Origin: Macrotis lagotis
Lineage: Eukaryota > Chordata > Mammalia > Peramelemorphia > Peramelidae
Direction: 5' to 3'
NCBI RefSeq assembly: GCF_037893015.1
Contig: NC_133666.1
Location: forward strand, 467,381,642-467,445,641
DNA length: 64,000 nt
Part shown: positions 34,275 through 47,339 of the stretch, piece by piece
Layout: every line of letters starts with the position of its first letter
Position numbering within the stretch: the first letter of the stretch is position 1
Program-made: the position numbers and the translations under genes
Notes under the pieces: model-generated
What the model saw: the letters and a program-made list of their open reading frames with translations, nothing else
Told to the model about the DNA's origin: nothing
Databases searched by the model: none

Positions 34275-36600
34275 TATAGGTGTATATATTTATAGCTTAA
34301 TTGATGTTTAGTTACATTGCCAATTTCACTTGAAACCTTTGTTATATAAGTTGAGGTTCCTGTTCCAACCACCCAACATCCATCAAGGTCAATTAAGTAA
34401 TAGATTATTACTACCTTGACAATTCTTAACTTAAGGTTTGTTTAGCTGTTGTTTATTATGGGTGGTTGGTAAAGCAAAATAGTGTCGTTTGATCTGAGCA
34501 GCATAATTATTTTTATGTTATCCTTTTGTTCCCAAAGGCTAATTGGTTGGATTTTCCCCTCCCACTTGACATAATAAAAGAATATAATAAGTAGAAGTGA
34601 CAACATAGTCTACTAATTTTCTGATAATTAATATTCTTTAGCAGTGACATAATATTAAGTTACTTAAGATTGTTTTTGTTTGCATCATTGTATATTCTGG
34701 ATTTGCTTTGCTAGGAACTGAGGCTTATGTGTATATTATAGTTTTTTTAAAAAGAATTTGTAAAAATCAGGTATGTACAATAAGTAAGAAACTTCATTAA
34801 AAATTTTTTCACTTTAATTTGGAAGAGAATACATAGGGACATATTCTTACAGCATATTTTAGAAAGTTTCTTTTGTTCTTTTAAATAAAAATAAACATTA
34901 TTTTCTCATGTTGTTTTAATAATATTACTAGCAAACTTCTCAAATCTTAGCAGAAGTTGGAACAGTAGAAATATTTAGTAGTATTTAGCTCCATAATATA
35001 AATAAGATTCTTTCTTATAATTTTAACTTCTAACTCCCAAAATAAATGTTCATAAAATAAATACTAAAGCTTGCTGAGTCTTTTTTTTTGTTTGTTCAAA
35101 CTCTAGCTTACTGACTGGCCACTTAATTTTGTTCAGGAGACTTTATATTAATAACAATGAAATAAGATGGTCCCTATTATTTGACACCCAATAAACAATA
35201 CCGCTTGAGCCACATGCATATTCCATATTTCCCACAGTACAGATGTTTGTGTTGGTAGTCACACTGATAGCCAGAACAGAAGTAATCTGTGGAGAATTCA
35301 AGATTAGATGAGTAGATTGAGATCAGAGGAAGGAAATGGAAAGGGAACTGGGGGTAAAAGCATTTAGAATACTCCCAGCTATCCAGGTCTTTTAGCCAAA
35401 CACATTTGTCAGGTATCAGGGCATTTGTTGTAATCACTTTGCAAAGTTAGTAAGGGGCGATATTCTTGTATGGACTGCTAGAAAAGAGGATTCCTTAAAG
35501 TTGTACAGAAGTTGAATTAAGGTGTAATTTCTATCAGTGATATAGCTGTCATCAGTGCCAAGTGTAATGAACCAAGATGTTCATTAGCCCTTGAAATTAT
35601 AATGCACTATGATATACCACAAAGATTCATTTACTTATGTTACAACCAAGGTAACCATGAATGTTCTAGGAAAATAACTCATAAACTCTTCTTGTGTCAT
35701 TTTTGACTAAACATCCACAAATATTTACTAGAACAATTGATAAAAGACTAGGTGTTATTTTTGTAAGTATCTACTTATTAGATTTGATCCTGATTTGAGA
35801 AGAGTTTAGATTAAGTCATTGAAAGCTACTCCCTCAGGATCATAACCCTTGTTTTAATAGATAGTCCTTAAGACTTGCTGTGACCCATTAAAAAAAAATC
35901 CATTGCTTGGTAACCATTCTTCTGGTATTAGCTTTTCATGTAGCAAGTTCTTAGATCAGGGATATCTAGTCATCTGTTGCTAGAACTATAGTATGAACTT
36001 TCTATGACTTTTTTTTGTCCCAAAATTTACACTCTACTGGCCTGGTCTTTTACCATGTTTACACTCATGTTAGGCTCTTCATATATGTAAGTTGTGTTGA
36101 ATTGAACTCATAATATTCCTATGCAGATTCCAGACTCATATAGTGAAAGAAAGTCTTATAATAATTAATTAAAGGTTTGTGATGAAGTTTTGAGTGTAGA
36201 GAAAAGAAATAGATAAGTAAAGGATTCTAGGATTAAAAAACCTCTTCCCCTTCCATGTGTTGTTGTTGGTTTTTGACCCCTAACTGTCTTATGGAAGCAA
36301 AAAATCTGTATACTGACATGCCTTGCTTAAAATCATTGATTCTCTGAAAAGGTTTTTAGGTGAAAATTTAATATTGAGGGATAGTTCCATAGGAAATATA
36401 TTTCTGCATCTGTAGTAAATAATATAGTAGTAACAAGATAGCTGACAAAGAAGTAGAATTTCAAGCAAGAAAATAAAAATTAAAAAATAAACTTAAGGAA
36501 GTTCATACAATTGAAATTTAAGTACTTTGTCCAATTTTTGTTCCGTAGGTTATCTGATATTAGAAGAGTAGGATTTCATGGTGTTGCAGTTGGGGTGGGT
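34275..36600. other. Repeat-poor intron segment
   Basis: About 2.3 kb without a SINE or recognisable LINE. 34,380-34,640 is of mixed composition and looks like unique DNA. No coding frame. Confidence 0.45.
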
Positions 36601-36624
36601 TATAGTATAATAAGAATAGCATCA

Positions 36625-36628
<4 letters not shown>

Positions 36629-36667
<39 letters not shown>
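36629..36667. repeat. (AT)n microsatellite
   Basis: Pure AT dinucleotide run of about 18 units. Confidence 0.95.
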
Positions 36668-36668
<1 letters not shown>

Positions 36669-36862
36669 CAATAAAAATCACACTTTAAAGTTTGCATTGC
36701 CTTTTTATATAGAATTATGTCATTTGTTCCTCAGAACATTTTGGTTTCCTGTACCCCAGTCTGTGCTGATACCCTCATAGGACATGCTTTTAATTCTAAT
36801 CTTTAACACTTAGACAGTCGACAGAACAATAAAGTAAGCCTTGATTTGTAGGTTTGCCTATT

Positions 36863-37013
36863 TTTTTTTTATGTTTTTGTAAGGGAAATGGAGTTAAGTG
36901 GCTTGCCCAAGGCCACACAGCTAGGTAATTATTAAATGTCTGAGACTGAATTTGAACCCAGCTACTCCTGACACCAGGGCTGTTGCTTTATCCATTGCGC
37001 CACCTAGCCTCCC
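36863..37013 (-). mobile_element. Marsupial tRNA-derived SINE
   Basis: Antisense copy: TTAAGTGGCTTGCCCAAGGC, TTTGAACCC and GCGCCACCTAGCCTCCC. AGGTTTGCCTATTT flanks both sides. Confidence 0.92.
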
Positions 37014-37309
37014 AGGTTTGCCTATTTCTGAGGTATAAATGCTCACCTTGAAAATAGAGCAAACCAGTTAGAGCTGGATCCAGCACACCTCTGCCCATAT
37101 GCCTCCTTTAATAATTAGAACTGAGATTTTTACACATGAACAAGATCCAAACATCTCTATGAAATTATTCAGACATCAAAGACTGTGCTGTGGGTGAAAA
37201 GACACTGAAAGCTAGAGGATGAAATGAAATCCCTCATTGTATTGTATTTGTATTGAATTGTATTTTGGTACTAACTGAGAAGTCCATGCTCCGTGGGTTT
37301 TATGTAAAA

Positions 37310-37620
37310 TTGCAGGTTGGGGAATGACTGAACAAATTATGATATATAAATGAAATGGAATTTTTTTTACTATTAAAAATAGTTAATGGGGGTAGCTAGG
37401 TGGCACAGTAGATAGAGCACCGGCCCTAGAGTCAGGAGTACCTGGGTTCAAATCCGGCCTCAGACACCTAATAATTACCTAGCTGTGTGGCCTTGGGCAA
37501 GCCACTTAACCCCGTTTGCCTTGCAAAAAAAAAATATTTAATGAAATATTTTCTGAGAGATGAGGAAGGCATATATAAGCTGATGTGCAATTCTCTTCTG
37601 ACACAAATTTAAATTTAAAT
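37310..37620 (+). mobile_element. Old L1 3' fragment split by a SINE
   Basis: GGGGAATGACTGAACAAATT before the SINE and GAGATGAGGAAGGCATATAT after it match the L1 3' landmark order. Confidence 0.5.
37388..37536 (+). mobile_element. Marsupial tRNA-derived SINE
   Basis: Close to the common form, with intact A and B boxes and A tail. Confidence 0.92.
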
Positions 37621-37658
37621 GGAGACAGACAACCAGTGCCTAAAGGTTAATTGCTTGG

Positions 37659-37808
37659 GGGGGGGGGGGGGTTGCAAGGCAAACCGGGTTAAGTGGCTTG
37701 CCCAAGGCCTCACAGCTAGGTAATTATTAGGTGTCTGAGGCCGGATTTGAACCCAGGTACTCCTGACTCCAAGGCTGGTGCTTTATCCACTGTGCCACCT
37801 AGCTGCCC
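37659..37808 (-). mobile_element. Marsupial tRNA-derived SINE
   Basis: Antisense copy starting with a run of G in place of poly-T and ending GTGCCACCTAGCTGCCC. AAGGTTAATT recurs on both sides. Confidence 0.9.
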
Positions 37809-37934
37809 TGAAGGTTAATTTCTAAAGGGAACTCTGAGCCTCAGTAATTGTATTGCTCATTTTTTATTTAAAATAAATTACTTATAGCAAAAGAGGAGGC
37901 AGTCCTATGAGTCTCACAGACCATTATAATCCCT

Positions 37935-38120
37935 CTTATTATTTTGTCCTTCTTTCTCAAAGAGGACTTGTTACAATGGGAAGGTGATGCCATGAGTTGC
38001 GAGTGAATTGGATTTAAGTGAGAGAGTGCATAATCAAAAGTTTCATTCTCCCTGGAGCTTTCTGGGTCCAGTGGCAAGTCATAGATCAGGACGACTGGGC
38101 TTAAAGCAATTTGTTTATTG
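37935..38120 (-). mobile_element. Composite SINE tail, reverse of the 7,872 family
   Basis: TTTGTCCTTCTTTCTCAAAG, GAGTGAATTGGATTTAAGTG and CTTTCTGGGTCCAGTGGCAA are the antisense counterparts of the 8,010-8,170 tail. Confidence 0.6.
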
Positions 38121-40084
38121 TATCAGAATATGAGTACACCTCCAAAAACAAAGTAGCCAGGAAGGAAAGAGTAGCCATCCCCACATATTTGAGTCATCAG
38201 TACAGGTGATGGAATGGACTTCTTTTTTAGTCTTCTTTGCTGTATCTTTAGTCAAAATACATGCTAGCCATCTGACCCTCTCTTCCCCTCACCTGTGCGT
38301 GACTTGTTGTCACTTTTGTAATTCCTTTTTCTCCTCTGATACCGCCACCACCCTGGTACAGGCCCTCATTTAAGAATGCTATTGCAGTGGGTGTGGAGCC
38401 AAGATGGCGACAAGAGAGGAACATGTCTTAGGCACTCTCTCTCATAAAACTTGTAAACAAAGGACTCTAAATTTTCGAGAGACAGAACCCACAGAGGGAC
38501 CCAGGGAGGCAGTTCTCCTACTCAAGGTAACCCGGAAAAGAGCAGAAAGGCTCTGCTTCCTGGGGTTGGAGGGGCGGTCACTAGAGGGGTGGCACACCAG
38601 AGCTACACCCTGGGGAGCACCGGGCACAGCCTGGGGGAACAGGGGACCTCTGCCAGAGAGAGCATGTGAAGCCCAGCCCTCAGGGCACACAGCACAGCTT
38701 GACCACCTCAGCCCAGATCCAGGAACAGAAGCAGGCGGAGCCGGTAAGCAGGAGCCCCCAGGGCATGAGCCCATTGAACCTAGGGAGGGGAGTGAAGAGA
38801 GAGAGAGAGAGACTGCCCAGCTCTGTCCTCTGTCCCTGGAACAGGACCTTGGAGTTCTGACCACATTCAGATCCTGATCACAGTCTAGGCCCTCCCCCAT
38901 AGAACAGCAGCCCCCCCCACCTCAGCCCTGTGGCAGAGGGGGGGACACTTACGGTCATTCACAGACCAGGAGGGAGGACAGAGCCTCACACACTGAGATC
39001 CTTGTGTGAATGTCGCAAAAGCTCAGGAAGCACCACAAAACCAGGCTTAGGCTGGGAAAATGAGCAAGCAGAGAAACAGGAGGAACACCATTGAGAAATA
39101 TTTTGCCTGTGAGCCTGAGCCCAAGAAGGATAAAAACACTCAGTCTGAAGATGAGGAAGCACAAACTCCTTCATCTAAAGACTCCAAGAAAAAACAGAAA
39201 TTGGGCTCAGGCTATGACAGAGCTTAAAAAAAGACTGAAAATCAAATGAGGGAGATAGAAGAAAAACTGGGAAAAGAAATGAGAGAGTTGCAGGAAAAAC
39301 GTGAAAATGAAGTCAGCAGCTTAGTCAAGGAGATCCAAAAAAATGCTGAAGAAAATAGCATGCTAAAAACCAGCTTAGGTCAAATGGATAAAACAGTTCA
39401 AAAAGTTATTGAGGAGAAGAATGCTTTATTTTTTTAATTTAAATTTATTTTTATTAAATATATTATTTGAGTTTTACATTTTCCCCAAATCTTGCTTCCC
39501 TCCCCCCTCCCCCCCACAGAGAGCACTCTGTCAGTCTTTACTCTGTTTCCATGTTGTACCTTGATCCAAATTGGGTGTGATGAGAGAGAAATCATATCCT
39601 TAAAGAGAAGAGAAGTCTAAGGTAACAAGATCAGACAATAAGCCATCTGTTGTTTTTTTTTTCTAAATTAAAGGGAATAGTCCTTGCACTTTGTTCAAAC
39701 TCCACAGCTGCTTATCTGGATACAGATGGCACTCGCCTTTGCAGACAGCCCAAAATTGAGCCCGATTGTTGCCCTGATGGAATGAGCAAGTCCTTCAAGG
39801 TTGAACATCACTCCGATGTTGCTGTTAGGGTGTATGGCGTTTTTCTGGTTCTGCTCATCTCACTCAGCATCAGTTCATGCAAATCCCTCCAGGTTTTCCT
39901 GAAATCCAGTCCCTCCTGGTTTCTAATAGAACAATAGTGTTCCATGACATACATATGCCATAGTTTGCTAAGCCATTCCCCAATTGAAGGACATTTACTG
40001 GATTTCCAATTCTTTGCCACCACAAACAGGGCTGCTATAAATATTTTTATACAAGTAATGTTTTTACCCTTTTTCCTCATCTCT

Positions 40085-43000
40085 TCAGGGTATAGACCCA
40101 GTAGTGGTATCTGGGTCAAAGGGTATGCACATTTTTGTTGCCCTTTGGGCATAGTTCCAAATAGCTCTCCAGAAGGGTTGGATGAGTTCACAGCTCCACC
40201 AGTAATGTAATAGTGTCCCAGATTTCCCACATCCCTTCCAACAATGATCATTATCCTTCCTGGTCATACTGGCCAATCTGAGAGGTGTGAGGTGGTACCT
40301 CAGAGAAGCTTTAATTTGCATTTCTCTAATAATTAATGATTTAGAGCATTTTTTCATATGGCTATAGATTACTTTGATCTCCTCATCTGTAAATTGCCTT
40401 TGCATATCCTTTGACCATTTGTCAACTGGGGAGTGGCTTTTTGTCTTAAAAATATGACTCAGTTCTCTGTATATTTTATAAATGAGTCCTTTGTCAGAAT
40501 CATTAGTTGTAAAGATTGTTTCCCAAATTACTACATTTCTTTTGATCTTGGTTATATTGGTTTTATCTGTGCAAAAACTTTTTAATTTAATGTAATCAAA
40601 ATCATCAAATTGGATTTTGGTGATGTTCTCCAACTCTTCCTTAGTCATAAACTGTTCCCCTTTCCATAGATCTGACAGGTAGACTAGTCCTTGATCTTCT
40701 AATTTGCCTATAGTATTGTTTTTTATGTTTATGTCCTGTAACCATTTGGATCTTATCTTGGCAAAGGGTGTGAAGTGTTGGTCTAATCTAAGTTTCTTCC
40801 ATACTGACTTCCAATTTTCCCAGCAATTTTTATCAAAGAGGGGGTTTTTATCCCAATGGCCAGACTCTTTGCGTTTATCAAACAGCAGCTTACTATAATC
40901 ATCTCCTGCTTTTACACCTGGTCTATTCCACTGGTCCACCACTCTATTTCTTAGCCAATACCAAACAGTTTTGATGACTGATGCTTTATAATATAATTTT
41001 AGATCTGTTAGGGCTAAGCCACCTTCTTTTGCACTTTTTTCCATTAAGCTCCTGGCAATTCTTGACTTTTTATTTCTCCATATGACTTTACTTACAATTT
41101 TTTCTAACTCTTTAAAGTAATATTTTGGAATTTTGATGGGTAGGGCACTAAACAGATAGTTTAGTTTTGGTAGAATTGTCATTTTTATTATATTAGCTCT
41201 ACCTATCCATGAGCAATTGATATTTGCCCAGTGTATTTAAATCTTATTTAATTTGTGTGAGTAGTGTTTTATAATTGTTTTCAAAAAGATTGTGAGACTG
41301 TCTGGGCAAATAGACTCCCAAATATTTTATATTGTCTGATTACTTTGAATGGGATTTCTCTTTCTAGCTCTTCCTGATGTTTCTTGCTAGACATATATAG
41401 AAAAGTTGAGGATTTATGAGGGTTTATTTCAAAACCTGCAACTTTGCTAAAATTGCTAATTGTTTCCAGTAGTTTTTTAGGTGATTTCTTGGGATTCTCT
41501 AGGTAGACCATCATGTCATCTGCAAAGAGTGAGAGTTTTGTCTCTTCCTTCCCAATTCTAATTCCTTTAATTTCTTTTTCTTCTCTAATTGCTGCTGCTA
41601 ACATTTCTAATACAATATTAAATAGTAGTGGTGATAATGGGCATCCTTGTTTCACCCCTGATCTTTTTGGGAATGGCTCTAGCCTCTCCCCATTGAATAT
41701 AATGCTTGTTGATGGTTTCAGATAGATACTGCTAATTATTTTAAGGAACAGTCCGTTTATTCCTACACTCTCTAGTGTTTTTAAATAGGAATGGATGCTG
41801 TATTTTGTCAAAAGCTTTTTCAGCATTTATTGATATGATCAAATGATTCCTGGTAGGTTTGTTGTTGATATAATTGAGTATACTAACAGTTTTCCTAATA
41901 GTGAACCAACCCTGCATTCCTGGAATAAATCCTACTTGATCATAATGTATTATCCTAGTGATGACTTGTTGTAATCGTTTTGCTAAGATTTTTCTCTTTT
42001 AACTCTTCCTGGTTTAGGTAACAGTACCATATTGGTTTCATAGAAAGAGTTAGGCAGAGTTCCATCTTTCCCTATTTTTCCAAAGAGTTTATATAGGATT
42101 GGAACCAATTGTTCCTTAAATGTTTGGTAGAATTCACTTGTGAATCCATCAGGCCCTGGAGGTTTGTTTGTTTTTTTTTAGGGAGTTCAGTAATGGCTTG
42201 CTGAATTTCTTTTTCTGAGATAGGGTTGTTTAGGTATTTAATCTCTTTTTCATTTAACCTGGGTAATTTATATTTTTGTAAATATTCATGCATTTCACTT
42301 AGATTATCAAATTTATTGGCATAGAGTTGGGTAAAATAGTTTCGAATTATTAGTTTGGTTTCCTCCTCATTGGTGGTGAGTTCATCTTTTTCATTTATGA
42401 TACTAGCAGTTTGTTTTTCTTCTTTCTTTTTTTTAATCAAATTGACCAGAGTTTTATCAATTTTATTGGTTTTTTCATAATACCAACTTTTGGTTTTATT
42501 TATTAATTCAATAGTTTTTTGCTTTCAATTTTATTAATTACTCTTTAATTTTTAGAATTTCTAATTTGGTACTTAATTGGGGATTTTTGATTTGTTCTTT
42601 CTCTAATTTTTTTAGTTGCATGTTTAATTCATTGATTTCCTCTTTCTCCAATTTATTCATATAAGCATTTAGAGCTATAATATATCCCCTGAGAGTTGCT
42701 TTGAATGAATCCCATAGGTTTTGTTATATTGTTTCATTATTATCATTATCTAGGATAAAATGGTTTATTCTTTCTATAATTTGTTTTTTGGTCCACTCAT
42801 TTTTTAAAATGAGGTTACTCAGTTTCCAGTTTGTTCTGGGTCTATATCTCCTTGGCCCTGTATTGCATATAACTTTTATTGCATTGTGATCTGAGAAAGA
42901 TGTATTCACTATTTCTGCCTTTCTGCAGTTGATCATTAGGTTTTTATGTCCTAGTACATGATCAATTTTTGTATAAGTTCCATGTACTGCAGGGAACAAG

Positions 43001-43520
43001 GTATATTCCTTTCTATCCCCATTCAGTTTCCTCCAAAAGTCTACCATATCTAATTTTTCTAAAAATCTATTTACCTCCCTAATTTCTTGTTTGCTTTATG
43101 TTTTGATTTATCTGATAGTGGGAGGTTGAGGTCTCCCACTAGTAGAGTTTTGCTGTCTATGTCTTTCTGTAGTTCTTTTAGCTTCTCTAAGAATTTGAGT
43201 GCTGTCCCACTGGGTGCATATATATTCAATATTGAAATAACTTTATTGTCTATGGTACCTTTTAGGAGGATAAAGTTTCCTTCCTTATTTCTTTTACTGC
43301 TATCTATTTTTGCTGCTGTTTTGTCTGAGATAAGGATTGCTACTCCTCCTTTTTTTACTTCAGCTGAAGCAAAATATATTTTGCTCCAGCCTTTTACCTT
43401 TACTCTATATGTATCTCTCTACTTCAAATGAGTTTCTTGTAAGCAGCATATTGTAGGATTCTGGTTTTTAATCCACTCTGCTATTTGCTTAAGTTTTAAG
43501 GGAGAGTTCATCTTCCCTAT
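40085..43520 (-). pseudogene. L1 ORF2 (endonuclease and reverse transcriptase), broken
   Basis: From about 43,520 the frame reads KLKQIAEWIKNQNPTICCL and QETHL, endonuclease sequence, and further on KIDHVLGHK and SDHNAIKV with catalytic His. Reverse transcriptase (41,826-41,281) has SGVKQGCPLSPLLFNIVLE and FADDMMVY, so its active-site aspartates are intact. The C-terminal 365-codon frame (41,182-40,085) has the cysteine-rich motif CWKGCGKSGTLLHYWWSC. Stops and frameshifts lie between these blocks. The usual N-terminal endonuclease start with its LNVNGL-type motif is not visible before the first block; it is deleted or frame-broken. Confidence 0.92.
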
Positions 43521-43529
43521 CTTCCCTCT

Positions 43530-44309
43530 GTTTGTATTTTCCCCCCCTTTATCCATATTCCCCAGTCTTTTGTTTCTGAAAACCACCCTCTTCAGTGTTT
43601 TTGCCCTCCTATTTCACACCCTCCCCTTTCTTTCCCCTTTCCCTTTTTCCCTTTTCCCTTCCCTTCCTTTTGTTATTTCCCCCACTCCCCTTCCCTTTCT
43701 CCGTCCCCCCTCCCCCTTTCCCCTTTTAATACTTGAAAGGTTGGGTGTTTTATAAGTTAACTGAGTATGTGTAGGTTGACTTTAAGCCAAATCTGATGAG
43801 AAGAAGATTCAGGTGTTTCTCCTCTGCTCCCTTCTTCCCCATTATTACCATAGGGTTTTTTGTACCTTAGTGTAATGAGATTTACCCCATTCAATCCCCT
43901 ACCTCCTCCCGTCTCTTTCCTGTCCCCCTTTTTAGGGCAGTAGTGTTTTTTTTAGATCCTTCTAAGTCATAGAAAATTCTGAGTGTCTGTCCCTTCTAGT
44001 TCTGTACATTCTGTTGAATATAGTCAAAATTCCTGAGAGTTATTGGAGTCTTTCTCCCAAGTGGGGTTGAAGCCAGTTACATCCCATTGGATAGTAGTCT
44101 CATGGATAGGTCATGAAGGTCCATCATTTCTGGCTAGGTGTATTCTCTCTGTTAGAGTTACATTTCTCAAGGTTTGTGAGAATCTTTTTTTTTTTTACCC
44201 CCATGCTGGGGTTTAGCCAATTTCACCTTACTGGATTGCATTTTTTTTCCTTTTACCGCCACCCCCCCCCCTTTTTTTTACCTTTTTATGTGTCTCTTGA
44301 ACCTCCTGT
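43530..44309 (-). other. L1 inter-ORF region, about 0.8 kb
   Basis: Between the ORF1 end and the first recognisable ORF2 block is about 780 bp, C/T-rich on the plus strand (43,600-43,730 almost all pyrimidine). It is comparable in nature to the purine-rich part of the HAL1-like 3' region at 47,150-47,330. Confidence 0.6.
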
Positions 44310-45339
44310 TTGATGTCCACATTTTCTGTTTAGCTCTGGTCTTTTCATCAGAAATTTTTGGAATTCTTCCATTTCGTTAAATGTCCATCTTTTTCCCTGG
44401 AAGAGAAGGCTCAGCTTTGCAGGAAAGTAGATTCTTGGCTGCATTCCAAGCTCCCGTGCTCTTCAAAATATCTTGTTCCAGGCCCTTTGATCCCTTAAAG
44501 TTGATGCAGCCAGGTGCTACATGATCCTTACTGGCTCCTTGATATTTAAATCATTTCTTTCTGGCTGCTTGCAGGATTTTCTCTTTTACCTGATAGTTCT
44601 GCAGTTTGGCCACAACATTCCTTGGTGTTTTCAATTTAGGATCTTTTTCTGGTGGGGATCGATGTACTCTTTCAAAAACTACTTTGCCCTCCGATTCCAT
44701 GATATCAGGGCAGTTTTCCGTCACTAGATCCTGTAATATTAATTCCAGGCTTTTTTTCTCTTCAATGTTTTCAGGAAGTCCTATAATTTTCAGGTTGCCC
44801 TTCCTCGATCTATTCTCAAGGCCAGTAGTTTTGTTTATGAGGTATTTTACATTTGCTTCTATTGTTTGTATTTTTTGATTTTATTTAACTGACTCTTGCT
44901 GTCTCATGGAGTCATTAGTTTCTGCTGACTCCATTCTTTTTTGGGTGGAGGAGTTTTCTTCATTAACCTTTTGCAACTCCTTTTCCAATTGGTCAATTCT
45001 ACTTTTGAAAGAGGTTTCCATTTGACTATTTGAGGTTTTGAGAGAATCAGTTTCTTTATGCATTTGCTCATTTGAGGATCTGAGAGAATTATTCTCATTT
45101 TGTAATTGTCCAATTTATGATCTGAGAGATTTATTCTCCTTTTGTGTTTGTCCAATTGTACTTTCTAAGGTATTGTCTCCCCCAAATTTTTAAGCTCCTT
45201 CCTTATTTCTTCAAGGAAGTCTTTCTGTGCTGGAAACCAGATTGTATTCTCCTCAGAGGTTTCAGGTCTCTCTGAGTTGGGGGTCTTTCCCTTCCAGGAA
45301 TTTTTCTATGGATCCACCTTTCCGCTGACCCTTCTTCAT
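44310..45339 (-). pseudogene. L1 ORF1, broken
   Basis: The likely ATG is at 45,339 (KKGQRKGGSIEKFLEGKD), parallel to the start of the HAL1-like ORF1. A coiled coil follows (MHKETDSLKTSNSQMETSFK, QLEKELQKVNEENS), then decayed sequence aligned to the HAL1-like C-terminal block (LLFQGKRWTFNE equivalents near 44,400). Multiple frame breaks. Confidence 0.8.
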
Positions 45340-47339
45340 TATGCTAAGACCTTGAGTTGGGGGGGGGGCTGGTTCACCTGGGCTTGAGATCGCTGAAGGC
45401 TTTACTGAGTGCAGTTTCTCTGTCTGGCCAGTAGGAGGTGCTGTTTGCCCTCTCTGCAGTGTCTGTGACCTTGGTTGAGAGGCCTCCCTTTGCCCGAAGG
45501 CAGGAGTTGGAACTATTGAATTCTTTTGCCTTCTATCAGTGGTGGGCTTTACCCTGGCCTGAGGTCATTCCTCAGCTGGGCTGGTTCTTTTGCTCACACA
45601 CCTGGGCCTGAGGCAGAAGTAATTTGCCTTTGTTTGAGGAGAAGCCTCTGTGCAATGGAGATGTGCCCTCAGAGTTTCTCAGACCTGAGAAGCCTGGGGA
45701 TGGTGTCTGCCATTCTCCTGCACCAGAATACTTCCCCCAGCCTGGTCCTGGAGCTCCAGGGGGACAGCACCAACACCAGTGCCTCTGCTTCCCCGAGGAC
45801 CCAAGCCCCTTTAGTCCAGCCCCACCGCTGATCTAGCAGGTCCACTCTTGGGCCCTCAGACTCCCCTTCCAATTCAGCTGTTAATCTGGCTGATGGGTCA
45901 GATCCTCCCTTGGAGCCCAGACTCACCCGCCTGGATTCGTCCAAGGCTTCTGTGGGAGACAAATCCTGAGGTAGCTGTTCTTCTGGCTTTTCTTTCTGGG
46001 TTTCCTGGTTCGGCTTTCTTCTAAGAGGTTTGTTTCATGTGATAGATGGGGAAGAGATCAGGAGACTTTAGAGCTGTGCCTATCTTCTCTCTGCCATCTT
46101 GGCTGGAAGTCCTCGAGAAGAATGCTTTAAAAAGCAGAATTGGCCAGATGGAAAAAGAGATAAGAAAGCTCTCAGAGGAAAACAAATCCTTCAGACAAAG
46201 AATAGAACTCAGGGAGATTGATGAATTTACAAGAAATCAGGACTCAATACTTCAAAACCAAAAGAATGAAAAATTAGAAGAAAATGTGAAACATCTCATT
46301 GAAAAAACAACTGATATGGAAAACAGATTTAGGAAAGATAATCTAAAAATTATTGGAATACCTGAAAGTCATGACCAGGAAAAGAGCCTTGACATCACTT
46401 TCAAAAAATTACTACAGGAAAAATGCCCTGATATCTTAGAAGCAGAGAGCAAAATAGAAATGGGAGAATCCACCGATCCCCCAGAGAAAGAGATCCCCAA
46501 AAACCAACCCCCAGGAATATTATAGCCAAGTTCCAGAACTCCCAAGTCAAAGAGAAAATATTACAAGCAGCCAGAAGGACACAATTCAAATATCATGGAG
46601 CTACAGTCAGGATCTCACAGTACTTAGCAGCAACTACATTAGAAGCTCGTAGGGCTTGGAATATAATATACCGGAAGGCAAAAGAGCTTAGAATGCGACC
46701 GAGAATCAACTGCCCACCAAAACTGAATGTCCTCTTCCAGGGAAAAAGATGGACTTTCAATGAACCAGGGGAATTTCAAGTGTTCCTGTTGGAATGGCCA
46801 GAGCTTAACAGAAGGTTTGATCTTCAAATACCGGACTTAGGTGAAGCATTGAGAGTGGAGGAGAGGGGGAAAATATGAGGGACTTAATGATGATGAACTG
46901 CATGTATTCCTGCATAGAAAAATGACACTGATAGTACTCATATGAACATTCTCAATTAATAGAGCAGGTAGAAGGAGCTTTTATAGATGAAGTACAGGAG
47001 AAAATTGAATTTGAAAATATATTGTGGTGTAAAAATGGAGTCAATAGATAAGGGAAATGTAATGGGAGAAAGAAAAAGAGAAGGAATAGGCTAAGATATT
47101 TCACATAATAAGATTTTTCTTTATTACAATGAGCTATTGCATGATATGGAAGGGGGGAAGGCAAGGGGGAATGAGGGAATCTTCGCTCTCATCAGAGGTG
47201 GCTAGAAGAAGAAACAGCATATATACTCAATGGGGTATAGGCATCTGGAGTAAGAAGGAGGGGGGGACAGGGGGAAGGGGGAGATGTGAGTGAAGGAGGA
47301 GAGGATGGACCATGGGGGGGAGAGTGGTCAGATATAACA

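Larger units (their letters stand above)
39429..46114 (-). mobile_element. Near full-length L1 inserted in the HAL1-like ORF1
   Basis: GAGAAGAATGCTTTA at 39,414-39,428 is repeated at 46,115-46,129, a 15-bp target duplication. On the minus strand the element starts GAGGACTTCCAGCCAAGATGG and ends in an A-rich tail, 6,686 bp. The integration point reads TTTT/TAAAG on the L1 sense strand, fitting the L1 endonuclease preference. It carries ORF1 (about 45,339-44,310), a long inter-ORF region, and ORF2 (about 43,520-40,085). Both ORFs have several breaks. Confidence 0.93.
39060..46878 (+). pseudogene. ORF1 of the HAL1-like element, split by the L1 insertion
   Basis: Left part 39,060-39,428 starts MSKQRNRRNTIEKYF, meets an in-frame TAA at 39,225-39,227 and then gives a long coiled coil (MREIEEKLGKEMRELQEK). 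The right part from 46,130 resumes the coiled coil (SRIGQMEKEIRKLSEENKS) and carries the L1 ORF1 RNA-binding region with RFRKDNLKIIGIPE, then, after a frameshift near 46,520, ATVRISQYLAATTLEARRAW and VLFQGKRWTFNEPGEF. L1 ORF1 proteins are trimeric nucleic-acid chaperones. This copy is dead because of the stop, the frameshift and the insertion. Confidence 0.88.

Noticed and set aside
38404..38900. 157- and 152-codon frames on opposite strands
   Set aside because: They lie in the 5' untranslated region of the HAL1-like element, before its ORF1; no L1 protein similarity.
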